From positions 2,298,001 to 2,362,000 of the forward strand of contig NZ_CP109434.1 in the NCBI RefSeq assembly GCF_036227105.1: a DNA stretch of 64,000 nucleotides, in the 5' to 3' direction. Both the position numbers and the translations under genes were made by a program. The DNA is from Amycolatopsis sp. NBC_01488. Lineage in GTDB: Bacteria > Actinomycetota > Actinomycetes > Mycobacteriales > Pseudonocardiaceae. Shown here piece by piece: positions 19,186-27,942 of the stretch. How positions within the stretch are numbered: the stretch's first letter is position 1; each line of letters opens with the position of its first letter. The notes beneath the pieces are model-generated. The model saw nothing but the letters and a program-made list of their open reading frames with translations. It ran no database searches and was not told the DNA's origin.

Positions 19186-19941
19186 TCACGAGGTGGGCGG
19201 TTCGAAGCGGCCGTCGACGGCGGTCCAGCCGCCGTCCACCGCCAGCACGGACCCGGTCACGAACGACGAAGCGTCCGAAGCGAGGTACACGACGGCGCCG
19301 GCCAGCTCGTCCGGACGCGCCCAGCGTCCCAACGCACCCTTCGCCGCGTACGCGTCGTACCACTCGGGGTTCGCCTTGATCTGCGCGGTCAGCGGAGTCT
19401 CGACGACGCCGGGAGCGATCGCGTTGACCCGGACGCCGGCCGGGCCGAACTCCGCCGCGGCCGTCCGGAACAGCTGGACGAGCCCGGCTTTCGTGGCCGC
19501 GTACGGGCCCTGGCCGGGCTCGACGGTCGTGCCGCGGATCGACGAGAAGCCGATGATGCTCCCCCGCCCGCGTGCGACCATGTCGGCGCCGAAGACGCGG
19601 ACGACCTCGAACGTCACGCCGAGGTTCAGCGCGATGACGCGGTCGAACTCCTCCCGCGTGTAGTCCAGCAAGCGCTTGCGGACGTTCGTCGCGGCGGTCA
19701 GCACGACGACGTCCTGCGGGCCCAGCTCCGTCGCGGCCCGGTCGATCGCGCCCGGCTCCAGGAGGTCGATCTCGTACGCCTCGCCGACGCCGGTCTCGCG
19801 CGCGGCTTCGACGTCGCGGTCGGCGCAGACGACTGAAGCGCCGTGGGCGGCCAAGGCTCGCGCGGCCTCGCGGCCGATGCCACCCGCGCCGAGCACGACG
19901 GCCCGCCGTCCGTCGAGCCGGAACAGCTTTTCGTACGTCAT
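19186..19941 (-). CDS. SDR-family oxidoreductase
   Basis: 251 residues. The cofactor motif is VVLGAGGIGREAARALAAHG, the catalytic triad lies in IIGFSSIRG...YAATKAG (Ser and Tyr-x3-Lys), and the C-terminal GSVLAVDGGWTAVDG is typical of classical FabG-like dehydrogenases. The ATG at 19941 overlaps the stop of the aldehyde dehydrogenase (ATGA), so the two are translationally coupled. Probable role: oxidise or reduce an alcohol/ketone intermediate in the same pathway. Substrate unknown. Confidence 0.88.
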   Translation of the reverse strand: MTYEKLFRLDGRRAVVLGAGGIGREAARALAAHGASVVCADRDVEAARETGVGEAYEIDLLEPGAIDRAATELGPQDVVVLTAATNVRKRLLDYTREEFDRVIALNLGVTFEVVRVFGADMVARGRGSIIGFSSIRGTTVEPGQGPYAATKAGLVQLFRTAAAEFGPAGVRVNAIAPGVVETPLTAQIKANPEWYDAYAAKGALGRWARPDELAGAVVYLASDASSFVTGSVLAVDGGWTAVDGRFEPPTS

Positions 19942-21350
19942 GGCCGCAGTACCGCCATCCTCGTCACGGTCAGCTCTTCGACGGCGAACCGCGGCCCCTC
20001 GCGGCCGATGCCGGAGTCCTTCACGCCGCCGTACGGCATGGTGTCGGAACGGAAGCCGGGCACTTCGTTGACGACGACGCCGCCGACCTCCAGCTCGTCG
20101 AGCGCCCGGAACGCCGTGTGCAGCGACCGGCTGTAGACGCTGGCGTGGAGGCCGTAGCGGGACGCGTTCACCGCGGCGAACGCTTCGTCCACATCGGACA
20201 CCGTGCGCACGCAGACGACCGGGCCGAAGATCTCCTCGTCCCAGGCCTCGACGCCGTCCGGGACGTCGAGCAGGACGGTCGGCCGCAGCACGGTGCCGTC
20301 GACACCACCGCCGACCTGACGGGCGCCGGCCTTCTCGATCCACGCGGCGACCCGATCAGTGGAAGCGGGGTCGATCAGCGCCGACACCCGCGTCTTCTCG
20401 TCCCGCGGATCACCGACGACGACTTCGTCGAGCCGCGCGAGGAGCCGTTCGGTGAACTCCGAAGCCACCGACGCGACGACCAACACCCGCTGCACCGAGA
20501 TGCACGCCTGGCCGGACGCGTAGAACCCGCCGCGCAGCACGGCATCCACCGCGGCGTCGAGATCGGCGTCTTCCGCGACGACGAGCGCCGCGTTCGAGCC
20601 GAGTTCCAGCAGCGTCTTCGTCGGGGCCGCGTCGCGGGCGATGCGGTGCCCGACCGCGGCCGAGCCGGTGAAGGACACTGCCCCGATCCGGCGGTCGGTC
20701 GTCAGCGCAGCTCCCACGGACGCGTCCCCGGTGACCAGCTGGACCATGGCGGCGATCGGCGCCGCCGACCGAACGAGGTGGACCAGCCTGAGCGTGGCCA
20801 ACGGCGTCTGCGGCGCGGGCTTGACGATCACCGGGCAGCCGGCGGCGATGGCGGGCGCGATCTTGTGTGACGCCAGCAGCAGCGGGTAGTTGAAGCCCGC
20901 GATGCCGACGACGACGCCGATCGGCTTCCGCTTCCAGAACCCGACCAGCCCGTCACCCGAGGGCAGCAGGTCCAGCGGCACGGTCTCGCCGTGCAGCCGC
21001 GAGACCTCTTCGGCCGCGGCTTCCCACGTGACGATCGTGCGCGTGACCTCGACGCGGCAGTCGACCAGCGGCTTCCCGGTCTCCAGGACGAGCAGGTTCT
21101 CGAACTCTTCGCGCCGCTCAGCCAGGGCAGCGGCGACGTCGTTGAGCAGCTTGCGGCGAGTCCGCGAAGGCAGCGAAGCCACTTCGCGCGCGACGGCGAC
21201 GGCTTCGTCGACAGCGCGTCGAGCCAGCTCCGGCGTCCCGATCGGCGCCCGTCCGATGACGCTCCCGTCGTAGGGGAAAACGATTTCCATATCGTCCACA
21301 GTGGACACCCAGCCCGCGCCGACCGGCAGGCCGCCCGGAAATTCAGTCAT
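19938..21350 (-). CDS. Aldehyde dehydrogenase (NAD(P)+)
   Basis: 470 residues, normal ALDH length. Visible are GFNYPLLLASHKIAPAIAAGCPVIVKPAPQTP, the glycine motif VSFTGSAAVGHRIA, the general-base Glu in LLELGSNAALVVAEDAD, the catalytic Cys in ASGQACISVQRVLV and the C-terminal MPYGGVKDSGIGREG. It turns an aldehyde into the carboxylic acid; the subgroup resembles lactaldehyde/succinate-semialdehyde-type enzymes. The ATG at 21350 is chosen because GGAGG precedes it by 5 bp. It overlaps the upstream ATPase gene by 8 bp. Confidence 0.88.
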   Translation of the reverse strand: MTEFPGGLPVGAGWVSTVDDMEIVFPYDGSVIGRAPIGTPELARRAVDEAVAVAREVASLPSRTRRKLLNDVAAALAERREEFENLLVLETGKPLVDCRVEVTRTIVTWEAAAEEVSRLHGETVPLDLLPSGDGLVGFWKRKPIGVVVGIAGFNYPLLLASHKIAPAIAAGCPVIVKPAPQTPLATLRLVHLVRSAAPIAAMVQLVTGDASVGAALTTDRRIGAVSFTGSAAVGHRIARDAAPTKTLLELGSNAALVVAEDADLDAAVDAVLRGGFYASGQACISVQRVLVVASVASEFTERLLARLDEVVVGDPRDEKTRVSALIDPASTDRVAAWIEKAGARQVGGGVDGTVLRPTVLLDVPDGVEAWDEEIFGPVVCVRTVSDVDEAFAAVNASRYGLHASVYSRSLHTAFRALDELEVGGVVVNEVPGFRSDTMPYGGVKDSGIGREGPRFAVEELTVTRMAVLRP

Positions 21351-22116
21351 CGTCACCTCCGCTCAGCCGGGCCAGTTCCGCGCGCAGGTTCGGCGCGGCG
21401 GCCAGCAGTTCCCGGGTGTACTCATGCTGTGGCGCGCCGTAGACCTGCGCCACGTCACCCAGCTCGACGATCTCACCGCGGCGCATCACCGCGACCCGAT
21501 CGCAGACGTGCCGGACGACGCCGAGGTCGTGCGACACGAAGATCAGCGTCAGCGCGAATTGCTCGACCAGCGACGCGAGCAGGTCGAGGATCTGGCCGCG
21601 CACGGAGACGTCGAGGGCGCTGACCGGCTCGTCGGCGATCAGGACGCTCGGGTTGGGTGCCAACGCGCGGGCGATCGAGATGCGCTGCCGCTGCCCGCCG
21701 GAAAACTGGTGCGGGTAGCGCTGGGCGGCGTCGGCGGGGAGTCCGACGGCGGCCAGCAGCTCGGCGACGCGATCGGGTTCGCGGTGCCCGAGCGGCTCCG
21801 AAACGATGTCCCGCACGCGCATCCGCGGGTCGAGCGAGCCCATCGGGTCCTGGAAGACGATCTGCAGCTCCGACCGCAGGAAGCCAAGTCGACGTTCCGG
21901 CAGGTTGTCGATACGTCGACCGTGGAACGACACCGTGCCCGCGGTCGGCCGGTCGAGTGCGGCCAGCAGCCGGACCAGCGTCGACTTGCCCGAGCCGGAC
22001 TCGCCGACGATGCCGAACCGCTGGCCCGCTTCGACGTCGAAGCTGACGCCGCGCAGCGCGTGCACGTCGCGCCGGGCGTACCGGCGTTCGAGGTCGCGGA
22101 CTTCGATGACGGTCAT
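21343..22116 (-). CDS. ABC transporter ATP-binding protein (OppF/DppF-type)
   Basis: 257 residues with Walker A GIVGESGSGKSTLVRL, the ABC signature QFSGGQRQRISIARAL, Walker B PSVLIADEPVSALDV and the H-loop VSHDL. The C-terminal EYTRELLAA is typical of oligopeptide/dipeptide importer ATPases. It overlaps the companion ATPase gene by 4 bp and pairs with it to drive the importer. Part of the eight-gene operon. Confidence 0.93.
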   Translation of the reverse strand: MTVIEVRDLERRYARRDVHALRGVSFDVEAGQRFGIVGESGSGKSTLVRLLAALDRPTAGTVSFHGRRIDNLPERRLGFLRSELQIVFQDPMGSLDPRMRVRDIVSEPLGHREPDRVAELLAAVGLPADAAQRYPHQFSGGQRQRISIARALAPNPSVLIADEPVSALDVSVRGQILDLLASLVEQFALTLIFVSHDLGVVRHVCDRVAVMRRGEIVELGDVAQVYGAPQHEYTRELLAAAPNLRAELARLSGGDDD

Positions 22117-22844
22117 CGCCGGGCCTCCAGGTCCGAGGCGTCCAGGAGCTTGCGCGTGTACTCGTGCTTCGGCGACGTCAGCACTTCGCGCGTCGAGCCC
22201 GCTTCGACGATCTCGCCATCCAGCATCACCAGCACGCGCTCGCACACCGACGCGACCACCGCGAGGTCGTGCGTGATGAACAGCAACGCGCTCTCGGCGG
22301 GCAACGACGTCTTGATGAGCGAGAGGATCTGCGCCTGCACGGTGACGTCGAGGGCGGTCGTCGGCTCGTCGCAGATCAGCAGCGACGGCGCGTTGGCCAG
22401 CGCCATCGCGAGCACGACACGCTGCCGCTGCCCGCCGGACAGCTGGTGCGGGTACGCGCGAGCCGTGCCCGCGAGGCCCACGGCGGAAAGTAGGTCTTCG
22501 GCGCGGTGCCGAACGCCGTGGATCCGGCCGGGCTCGGTGACCTGACGGCCGACGCGCATGGCGGGGTTCAACGCCGTCATCGGCTCCTGGAACACCATGG
22601 CCAGCTCGCTGCCGCGCACCCGAGACAGGTCCTTTTCGGACATTCCGCGCAGTTCGCGGTCGTTCACGCGGACCGAGCCGGACGCGCGCAGCTCCTCGGG
22701 CAGCAGGCCCATGATCGCCAACGCGGTCAACGACTTCCCGGACCCGGACTCGCCGATCAGGCCGACGCGCTCGCCCGCGCCGACCTCGAAGGAGACGTCC
22801 CGGACCAGCGAATTCACGCTGAGGCCGCGCACGGAGAGCGTCAT
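22113..22844 (-). CDS. ABC transporter ATP-binding protein (OppD/DppD-type)
   Basis: 243 residues with Walker A GLIGESGSGKSLTAL, the signature QLSGGQRQRVVLAMAL, Walker B PSLLICDEPTTALDV and ITHDLAVVASVCERVLVM. It is somewhat shorter than E. coli DppD because the C-terminal region after HEYTRKLLDAS is reduced and the Cys-rich FeS loop seen in many DppD proteins is not evident. ATG at 22844 overlaps the permease stop by 4 bp. Works with the neighbouring ATPase and two permeases. Confidence 0.92.
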   Translation of the reverse strand: MTLSVRGLSVNSLVRDVSFEVGAGERVGLIGESGSGKSLTALAIMGLLPEELRASGSVRVNDRELRGMSEKDLSRVRGSELAMVFQEPMTALNPAMRVGRQVTEPGRIHGVRHRAEDLLSAVGLAGTARAYPHQLSGGQRQRVVLAMALANAPSLLICDEPTTALDVTVQAQILSLIKTSLPAESALLFITHDLAVVASVCERVLVMLDGEIVEAGSTREVLTSPKHEYTRKLLDASDLEARR

Positions 22845-23650
22845 ACGCGGGCCGCCAATCGGGGGTCCAGGCGGTCGCGCAGGCCGTCGCCGAGGAGGTT
22901 GAAGCCCAGCACGGCCACGGCGATCGCGATGCCCGGCACCAGCGCCAGCCGCGGCTGGACCGTGAGAAGTTCTTGGGACTCCTGCAGCATCCGGCCCCAC
23001 GACGGCGTCGGCGGCCGCGTGCCGAAGCCGAGGAACGACAGCGCCGCTTCGGCGAGCACGGCGATCGCGAACGACACCGACGCCTGCACGATCAGCAGGC
23101 CGGAGATGTTCGGCAGCACGTGCCGGATGGCGATGGTCAGCCGTGAGCGGCCGCCGGCGCGCGCGGCGAGCACGAACTCGGTGCTCATCACCTGCAGCGT
23201 CCCGGACCGGGCGATCCGCGCGAACGACGGGATCGTGGCGATGCCGATCGCGACCATCGCCGTCAGCGTGTCCGCGCCGAAGACCGCGCCGAACATGATC
23301 GCCAGCAGCAGTGCGGGGAACGCGAGCACGAGGTCGTTGACCCGCATGACGAACTCGCCGAGCCACCGCGGCGACATCCCGGCGAGGATGCCCAGCGGCG
23401 TGCCGATGACGGCGGCGATCCCGACGGCGACGACACCGACGTACAACGTCGTCCGCGCGCCGACCATGATCTGGCTGAGCACGTCCCGGCCGAACTTGTC
23501 GGTGCCGAACAAGTTCGAACCGCCGAAGCCCAAGAGCCGGTGGGCGGCGTCGACCTTCACCGGGTCGAACGGCGTCCAGAAGAACGACAGGACCGCGGCC
23601 AGCACGACCAGGCCGACGAGCACCCCGCCCACGACGAGATTGCGCATCAC
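22841..23650 (-). CDS. ABC transporter permease (DppC/OppC-type)
   Basis: 269 residues, six predicted transmembrane helices. The N-terminal OppC region contains LLGFGGSNLFGTDKFGRDVLSQIMVGARTTLYVG, followed by the binding-protein-dependent transport motif (EAALSFLGFGTRPPTPSWGRML). It forms the membrane channel with the DppB-type partner. Overlaps its neighbours by 4 bp on both sides. Confidence 0.93.
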   Translation of the reverse strand: MMRNLVVGGVLVGLVVLAAVLSFFWTPFDPVKVDAAHRLLGFGGSNLFGTDKFGRDVLSQIMVGARTTLYVGVVAVGIAAVIGTPLGILAGMSPRWLGEFVMRVNDLVLAFPALLLAIMFGAVFGADTLTAMVAIGIATIPSFARIARSGTLQVMSTEFVLAARAGGRSRLTIAIRHVLPNISGLLIVQASVSFAIAVLAEAALSFLGFGTRPPTPSWGRMLQESQELLTVQPRLALVPGIAIAVAVLGFNLLGDGLRDRLDPRLAARV

Positions 23651-24591
23651 GAACCTCGCAATCGCGGGTCGAGCACGGTGTAGAGGACGTCGACGACGAA
23701 GTTGACCAGCAGCACGCCGACCACCAGGACCAGCACGATCCCCTGCACGGTCAGCAGGTCACGGGAGGCGACGGCGTCGAGCAGCATCGAACCCAGGCCC
23801 GGCAGCACGAACACGCGCTCGACGACGACCGCGCCGATCAGCAGCGTCGCCAGCTGCAGGCCGAGCACCGTGACCACCGGGACCGACGCGTTGCGCAAGC
23901 CGTGCCGCACCAGAGCCTGTCCGGGCCGGAGTCCCTTCGACCGCGCGGTGCGCAGGTAGTCCTGGCCGAGCGTGTCGAGTACCGCCGAGCGCACATAGCG
24001 CGTGAGCACCGCGCCCTGCACCAAGCCCAGGGACAACGCCGGCAGGATCAAGCCGCGGAAGAACTCGCCGAAGTCCTGGTCCGGTGGCGTCCACCCCCCG
24101 GACGGCAGCCAGCGCAGCTGCACGGCGAAGATCTGCACCAGGATGATCCCGGCGAGGAACGCGGGGATCGCGACGCCGATCTGCGACAGCCCGGAAACGC
24201 CCGCCCCGGCCGCCTTCCGGTGCTTCACCGCGGCGAACGTGCCGGCTGGTATCGCGATCACCAGCGCCACCAGCATGCCCGCGCCGACCAGCCAGAGCGT
24301 GACGCCGAGGCGGTCGAGCAGCTGCGGGCCGATGGTGTCGCGCGTGACGTACGAACGGCCGAAGTCGCCGTGCAGCACGCCGCCGATCCAGTCGAAGTAC
24401 TGCGTGACCAGCGGGCGGTCGATGCCGAACTCCGCGCGCGTCTTGGCGAGCAGCTCCGGCGTCGCGTTGACGCCGAGCGCGACCTGCGCCGGATCACCCG
24501 GCAGCACGGCCATGAACAGGAACACCACGATCGACGCGACCAGCACGCTGACCACGAAGATCGCCACCCGGCGCAGCACCCTGGCCGTCAT
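23647..24591 (-). CDS. ABC transporter permease (DppB/OppB-type)
   Basis: 314 residues with the OppB N-terminus (RRVAIFVVSVLVASIVVFLFMAVLPGDPA), a periplasmic segment containing FGRSYVTRDTIGPQLLDRL, and the EAA loop region YVRSAVLDTLGQDYLRTARSKGL. Six transmembrane helices expected. The ATG overlaps the substrate-binding protein stop by 4 bp. Confidence 0.93.
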   Translation of the reverse strand: MTARVLRRVAIFVVSVLVASIVVFLFMAVLPGDPAQVALGVNATPELLAKTRAEFGIDRPLVTQYFDWIGGVLHGDFGRSYVTRDTIGPQLLDRLGVTLWLVGAGMLVALVIAIPAGTFAAVKHRKAAGAGVSGLSQIGVAIPAFLAGIILVQIFAVQLRWLPSGGWTPPDQDFGEFFRGLILPALSLGLVQGAVLTRYVRSAVLDTLGQDYLRTARSKGLRPGQALVRHGLRNASVPVVTVLGLQLATLLIGAVVVERVFVLPGLGSMLLDAVASRDLLTVQGIVLVLVVGVLLVNFVVDVLYTVLDPRLRGS

Positions 24592-26078
24592 CGCGGCGCC
24601 AATCCGGTGAGGTCGAACGACTCGCTGACCTGGTTCTGCACGAACCCGGTGACCTTGCTCTTCGCCACGATCACGTTGGGGAACAGGAACAGCCAGTCCG
24701 CGGCCGCGTCGGCGTTGATCTGCCGCGCGACCAGCTTCATGTCCGCGACCTGCTGCTCCGGCGTCCCGCTGTCGGCCTCGGCGAGCAGCTGCTGGACGCG
24801 CTTGCTGTCGTAACCCCAGTAGTACTTCGGTTTCCCGAACGTCGTGATGTCGCGGGCCTCGACGTGCTGGATGATCGACAGGTCGTAGTCATGATCGGTG
24901 AACACCTGCTTCAACCAGACCGCCGGGAAGTCGAGGGGCTCGATCGTGGTCCGCACGCCGACGTCCGCGAGCTGCGACTGGACGACCTGCGCCGCCGACA
25001 CCGCGTACGGCAGGTTCGGGATCCGCAGGCGCAGGTTCAGGTTCGTCGCGTGCGCCTCGGTCAACAGCGCCTTCGCCTTCGCGGGCTCGAACGGGTAGAC
25101 GTTCGAGAGGTCCTCGTACCAGGGGTCGGTCGGCGGGACCATGCTGCCGATCAGCGTGCCGCGACCGGCCCACGCCGTGTCCAGCAACGCCTTCCGGTCG
25201 ATCGCGTACGTCAGCGCCTGGCGCACGCGGACGTCGTTCAGCGGCGCCCGCGCGTTGTTCATGGCGAGGGTGACCTCGCTGTTCGACGTGCCCTGGACGA
25301 CCTGGAACCGGTCGTCCGCCTGGAACTGCGGGATCGAGTCCGGCGCGGTGATCGCGGAGATGACGTCGATGCCGTTGCTGTAGAGGGCGTTGTTCAGCGC
25401 GGTCGGTTCCTTGATGTACTTGAGGACCACCGTCTGGTACGCCGGTTTCCGGCCCCAGTACGCCGGATTCGCCTTCAGCACCACGGAGTCGCCACGCTTG
25501 CGCGCCGCCACGACGTACGGCCCGGTGCCGACCGGCTTGTTCGCCAGGTCGGCGATCCCGGTCGGGCTGAACATCGCGCCGAGCCGGCTGGTGAGGCTGA
25601 ACAGCCAGCCGTTCGACGGCTTCGACAGCACGACCCGCGCGTGGTCCGGCGCGACGACGTCGACGTGGTCGACGACGTCCATCGTGGACTTGATCGAGAT
25701 CGTCCAGTCGGTCTGCACGCGCAGCAGCGAGAACTTGACGTCCTCGGCGGTGAACGGCGCGCCGTTGCTGAACTTGACGCCGGGCTGCAGCTGGAAGTCG
25801 TAGGTCTTCCGGTCCGGGCTGATGGTCCACGACTTCGCGAGCAGCGGCACGATCCGGCCCTGCGAGTCGAGCTTCACCAGGCCTTCGTAGACGTTGTAGA
25901 GCAACGCCTGCGGGATCGCGGCGCCGTCGGTCCTGGTGAGGTCGAAGTTCGCGGGCTCGGCCGTGAAGCCGACGGAAAGCGTGTCCGGACCAGCGGAAAC
26001 ACTCGCCGACGAGCCCGCCGAGCAGCCGGACACCACGAGCAGCAGCACCGCTGCCAGCACGGGAATCCGGGCTTTCAT
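24588..26078 (-). CDS. ABC transporter substrate-binding lipoprotein (SBP family 5)
   Basis: 496 residues from the ATG at 26078, with GGAGG just upstream. A lipoprotein signal peptide ends in the lipobox VSGC (MKARIPVLAAVLLLVVSGC), so it is anchored on the outer face of the membrane. The body is a family 5 solute-binding protein: YNVYEGLVKLDSQGRIVPLLAKSW, VKFSNGAPFTAEDVKFSL and GTGPYVV. It captures peptides, opines, nickel chelates or similar solutes; the downstream amidase suggests an amide-containing ligand. First gene of the operon, directly behind the FadR-like operator. Confidence 0.92.
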   Translation of the reverse strand: MKARIPVLAAVLLLVVSGCSAGSSASVSAGPDTLSVGFTAEPANFDLTRTDGAAIPQALLYNVYEGLVKLDSQGRIVPLLAKSWTISPDRKTYDFQLQPGVKFSNGAPFTAEDVKFSLLRVQTDWTISIKSTMDVVDHVDVVAPDHARVVLSKPSNGWLFSLTSRLGAMFSPTGIADLANKPVGTGPYVVAARKRGDSVVLKANPAYWGRKPAYQTVVLKYIKEPTALNNALYSNGIDVISAITAPDSIPQFQADDRFQVVQGTSNSEVTLAMNNARAPLNDVRVRQALTYAIDRKALLDTAWAGRGTLIGSMVPPTDPWYEDLSNVYPFEPAKAKALLTEAHATNLNLRLRIPNLPYAVSAAQVVQSQLADVGVRTTIEPLDFPAVWLKQVFTDHDYDLSIIQHVEARDITTFGKPKYYWGYDSKRVQQLLAEADSGTPEQQVADMKLVARQINADAAADWLFLFPNVIVAKSKVTGFVQNQVSESFDLTGLAPR

Positions 26079-26097
26079 CTGGCCTCCAGGTCGGTAC

Positions 26098-26112
26098 ACT
26101 GGTCTGACCAGT
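26098..26112. promoter_or_regulatory. FadR/GntR-type operator, perfect 15-bp palindrome
   Basis: ACTGGTCTGACCAGT is an exact palindrome around one central base. It closely matches the known FadR-subfamily operator core TGGTCNGACCA. It lies in the 66-bp divergent promoter between the solute-binding protein gene (start 26078) and the FadR-type regulator (start 26145), and abuts TACACT (26095-26100), a -10-like hexamer on the rightward strand. Confidence 0.85.
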
Positions 26113-26144
26113 AGCCTGCACTGAGCGGACGACGAGGTCAAGGG

Positions 26145-26891
26145 ATGCGGTTCGAACCGGTGGCTCCGGTCCGCGCGTACGAGCGGGTCGTCGAGCAGAT
26201 CGAGCAGGCCGTGATCAGCGGCGCGCTCAGGCCGGGTGCGCGCCTGCCCAGCGAACGCGAGCTGATGACGCAGTTCGGCGTCGGCCGCTCGACGATCCGC
26301 GAAGCCCTGCGCGTGCTGCAGGCCGCCGAGATGATCCGGTCGCGGCCCGGCGACCCGCGTGGGCCCGAGGTGCTGGCCGCGTCGCCCGCCGCGTTGCACC
26401 GCTCGATGCACCGGCTGGCGCGCGCCGACCACGTCGGGCTCGCGGAGCTGTTGCAGTTCCGGATGATCCTCGACGGCTCGGCCCACCTGCTCGCCGCCGA
26501 GCTGCGCACCGACGACGACTTGACCGGCCTCGACACGGCGTTGGAGGCGATGCGCGAAGGCGTCTCACACGGCTACGCGGAGTTCAGCCGCGCGGACGTC
26601 GCCTTCCACGAAGTCATCGCGCGCATCTCCCGCAATCCCCTGCTGGTGGTCAGCGAGGAGGTCGTGCGCGGGGTCGTGCTGGAACTCATCGAGGACAAGC
26701 TGGAGCACGCGAGCAACCGGACGTCGCTGATGCGCGCGTGGCTCTCCCACCACGCCGAGGTGCTCGACGCGATCCGCTCGGCCGACGGCGCCGGCGCCGC
26801 GCACCTCGCCAAGCAGGCGTTGTACGACAACTACGCCGACTACGTGCCCGCCGGGCAACGGCCGCTGCTCACACCGTTGCTGCGGTCATAG
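26145..26891 (+). CDS. FadR-subfamily GntR transcriptional regulator
   Basis: 248 residues. The N-terminal winged helix (VVEQIEQAVISGALRPGARLPSERELMTQFGVGRSTIREALRVLQAAEMI) is a typical GntR domain. The C-terminal FCD all-alpha domain (LLQFRMILDGSAHLLAAEL; FHEVIARISRNPLL; SHHAEVLDAI) carries the His/Asp residues that bind metal and a carboxylate effector. It is divergent from the eight-gene importer operon with a perfect FadR-like palindrome between them. Most likely a repressor of that operon released by a pathway acid. Regulator type firm, target inferred. Confidence 0.92.
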   Translation: MRFEPVAPVRAYERVVEQIEQAVISGALRPGARLPSERELMTQFGVGRSTIREALRVLQAAEMIRSRPGDPRGPEVLAASPAALHRSMHRLARADHVGLAELLQFRMILDGSAHLLAAELRTDDDLTGLDTALEAMREGVSHGYAEFSRADVAFHEVIARISRNPLLVVSEEVVRGVVLELIEDKLEHASNRTSLMRAWLSHHAEVLDAIRSADGAGAAHLAKQALYDNYADYVPAGQRPLLTPLLRS

Positions 26892-26901
26892 ACTCGGCGG
26901 G

Positions 26902-27942
26902 ATGGACACGGCGGAACGGGACGGCGTCGGGCTCGCGCTGTCCGGGGGCGGTTATCGCGCGATGCTCTTCCACGCGGGCGCGCTGTGGCGGCTCAACGAG
27001 CTCGGCTGGCTGCCGAAGCTGACCACCGTCTCCAGCGTCTCCGGCGGTTCGATCGCCGCGGGCGTCCTGGCCCACCGGTGGCACAAGCTGTTCTTCGGCG
27101 ACGACGGCGTCGCGGAGAACTTCGGCAAGGAAGTCGTGCAGCCGCTGCGGAAACTGGCGCGCACCAACCTCGACGTCCCGGTGACGCTGAAGGCCTTGGT
27201 GATGCCGTGGCGCAGCGCGGGCGAAGAGCTCGCGCGCCGCTACGCGAAGCACCTCTTCGGCGACTGTCGCCTGGCCGACCTCGATCCGGCCGGCCCGAAC
27301 TTCGTGTTCACCGCGACCAGCCTGCAGGACGGCTCGCTGTGGTGGTTCTTCCGCCAGCCCGGCCCGCACGGGCAGGTGCCGCTGGCGACCGCGGTCGCCG
27401 CGTCGTCGGCCTTCCCGCCGATGCTCTCGCCGGTCGTGATCCCGGACCCGCACCAGCTGGGCCGCAAGATCGTGCTCAGCGACGCGGGCGTGTACGACAA
27501 CCTCGGCCTCGACCCGATCGAGAACCAGCGCGCGACCGTCCTGGTCAGCGACGCGGGCAAGAAGATGAAGCACGAGGAGAAGCCGAACCGCACCTGGCCG
27601 ATGCAGATGTTCCGCGTGCTGACCGTGATGGACAACCAGGTCCGCGAGCTGCGCACCGGCTCACTGCTGAAGTCCTACCAGGACAAGCAGTTCGCCGGCA
27701 CGTACTGGGCGACCTACAGCGACATCACGCACTTCGAGCTGCCCGACGCGCTGCCCGCGCCGGTCGAACGGACGCGCGCGCTGGCCGAGACGAAGACGCG
27801 GCTGACGCGGATGTCCGAGCGGCTGCAGGACAACCTGATCAACTGGGGTTACGCGGTCTGCGACGCGGGCATGCGCCGCTGGGTGTGCCCGGGAACCGGT
27901 CTCAGGCCCGAATACCCGTACCCGGGCTCAGGCGTTGGCTAG
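26902..27942 (+). CDS. Patatin-like phospholipase
   Basis: 346 residues. The glycine-rich oxyanion loop is ALSGGGYRAMLFHAGALWRL, the nucleophile Ser47 lies in SSVSGGS (first Gly of GxSxG replaced by Ser) and the catalytic Asp194 lies in the loop SDAGVYDN (DAG instead of DGG). No signal peptide. The family cleaves acyl esters of lipids in a Ser-Asp dyad mechanism. It starts 11 bp after the FadR-type regulator and may ride on its transcript. Its last 15 bp overlap the convergent sortase gene. Confidence 0.87.
   Translation: MDTAERDGVGLALSGGGYRAMLFHAGALWRLNELGWLPKLTTVSSVSGGSIAAGVLAHRWHKLFFGDDGVAENFGKEVVQPLRKLARTNLDVPVTLKALVMPWRSAGEELARRYAKHLFGDCRLADLDPAGPNFVFTATSLQDGSLWWFFRQPGPHGQVPLATAVAASSAFPPMLSPVVIPDPHQLGRKIVLSDAGVYDNLGLDPIENQRATVLVSDAGKKMKHEEKPNRTWPMQMFRVLTVMDNQVRELRTGSLLKSYQDKQFAGTYWATYSDITHFELPDALPAPVERTRALAETKTRLTRMSERLQDNLINWGYAVCDAGMRRWVCPGTGLRPEYPYPGSGVG

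Noticed and set aside
17637-19379. 580-codon open frame on the plus strand
   Set aside because: Lies opposite the amidase gene, whose catalytic motifs are intact; translated sequence is Arg/Ala-rich without structure.
21343-26078. Nickel or opine importer assignment for the ABC genes
   Set aside because: Family 5 binding proteins cannot be assigned to a ligand by eye, and no nickel enzyme or opine oxidase is nearby.
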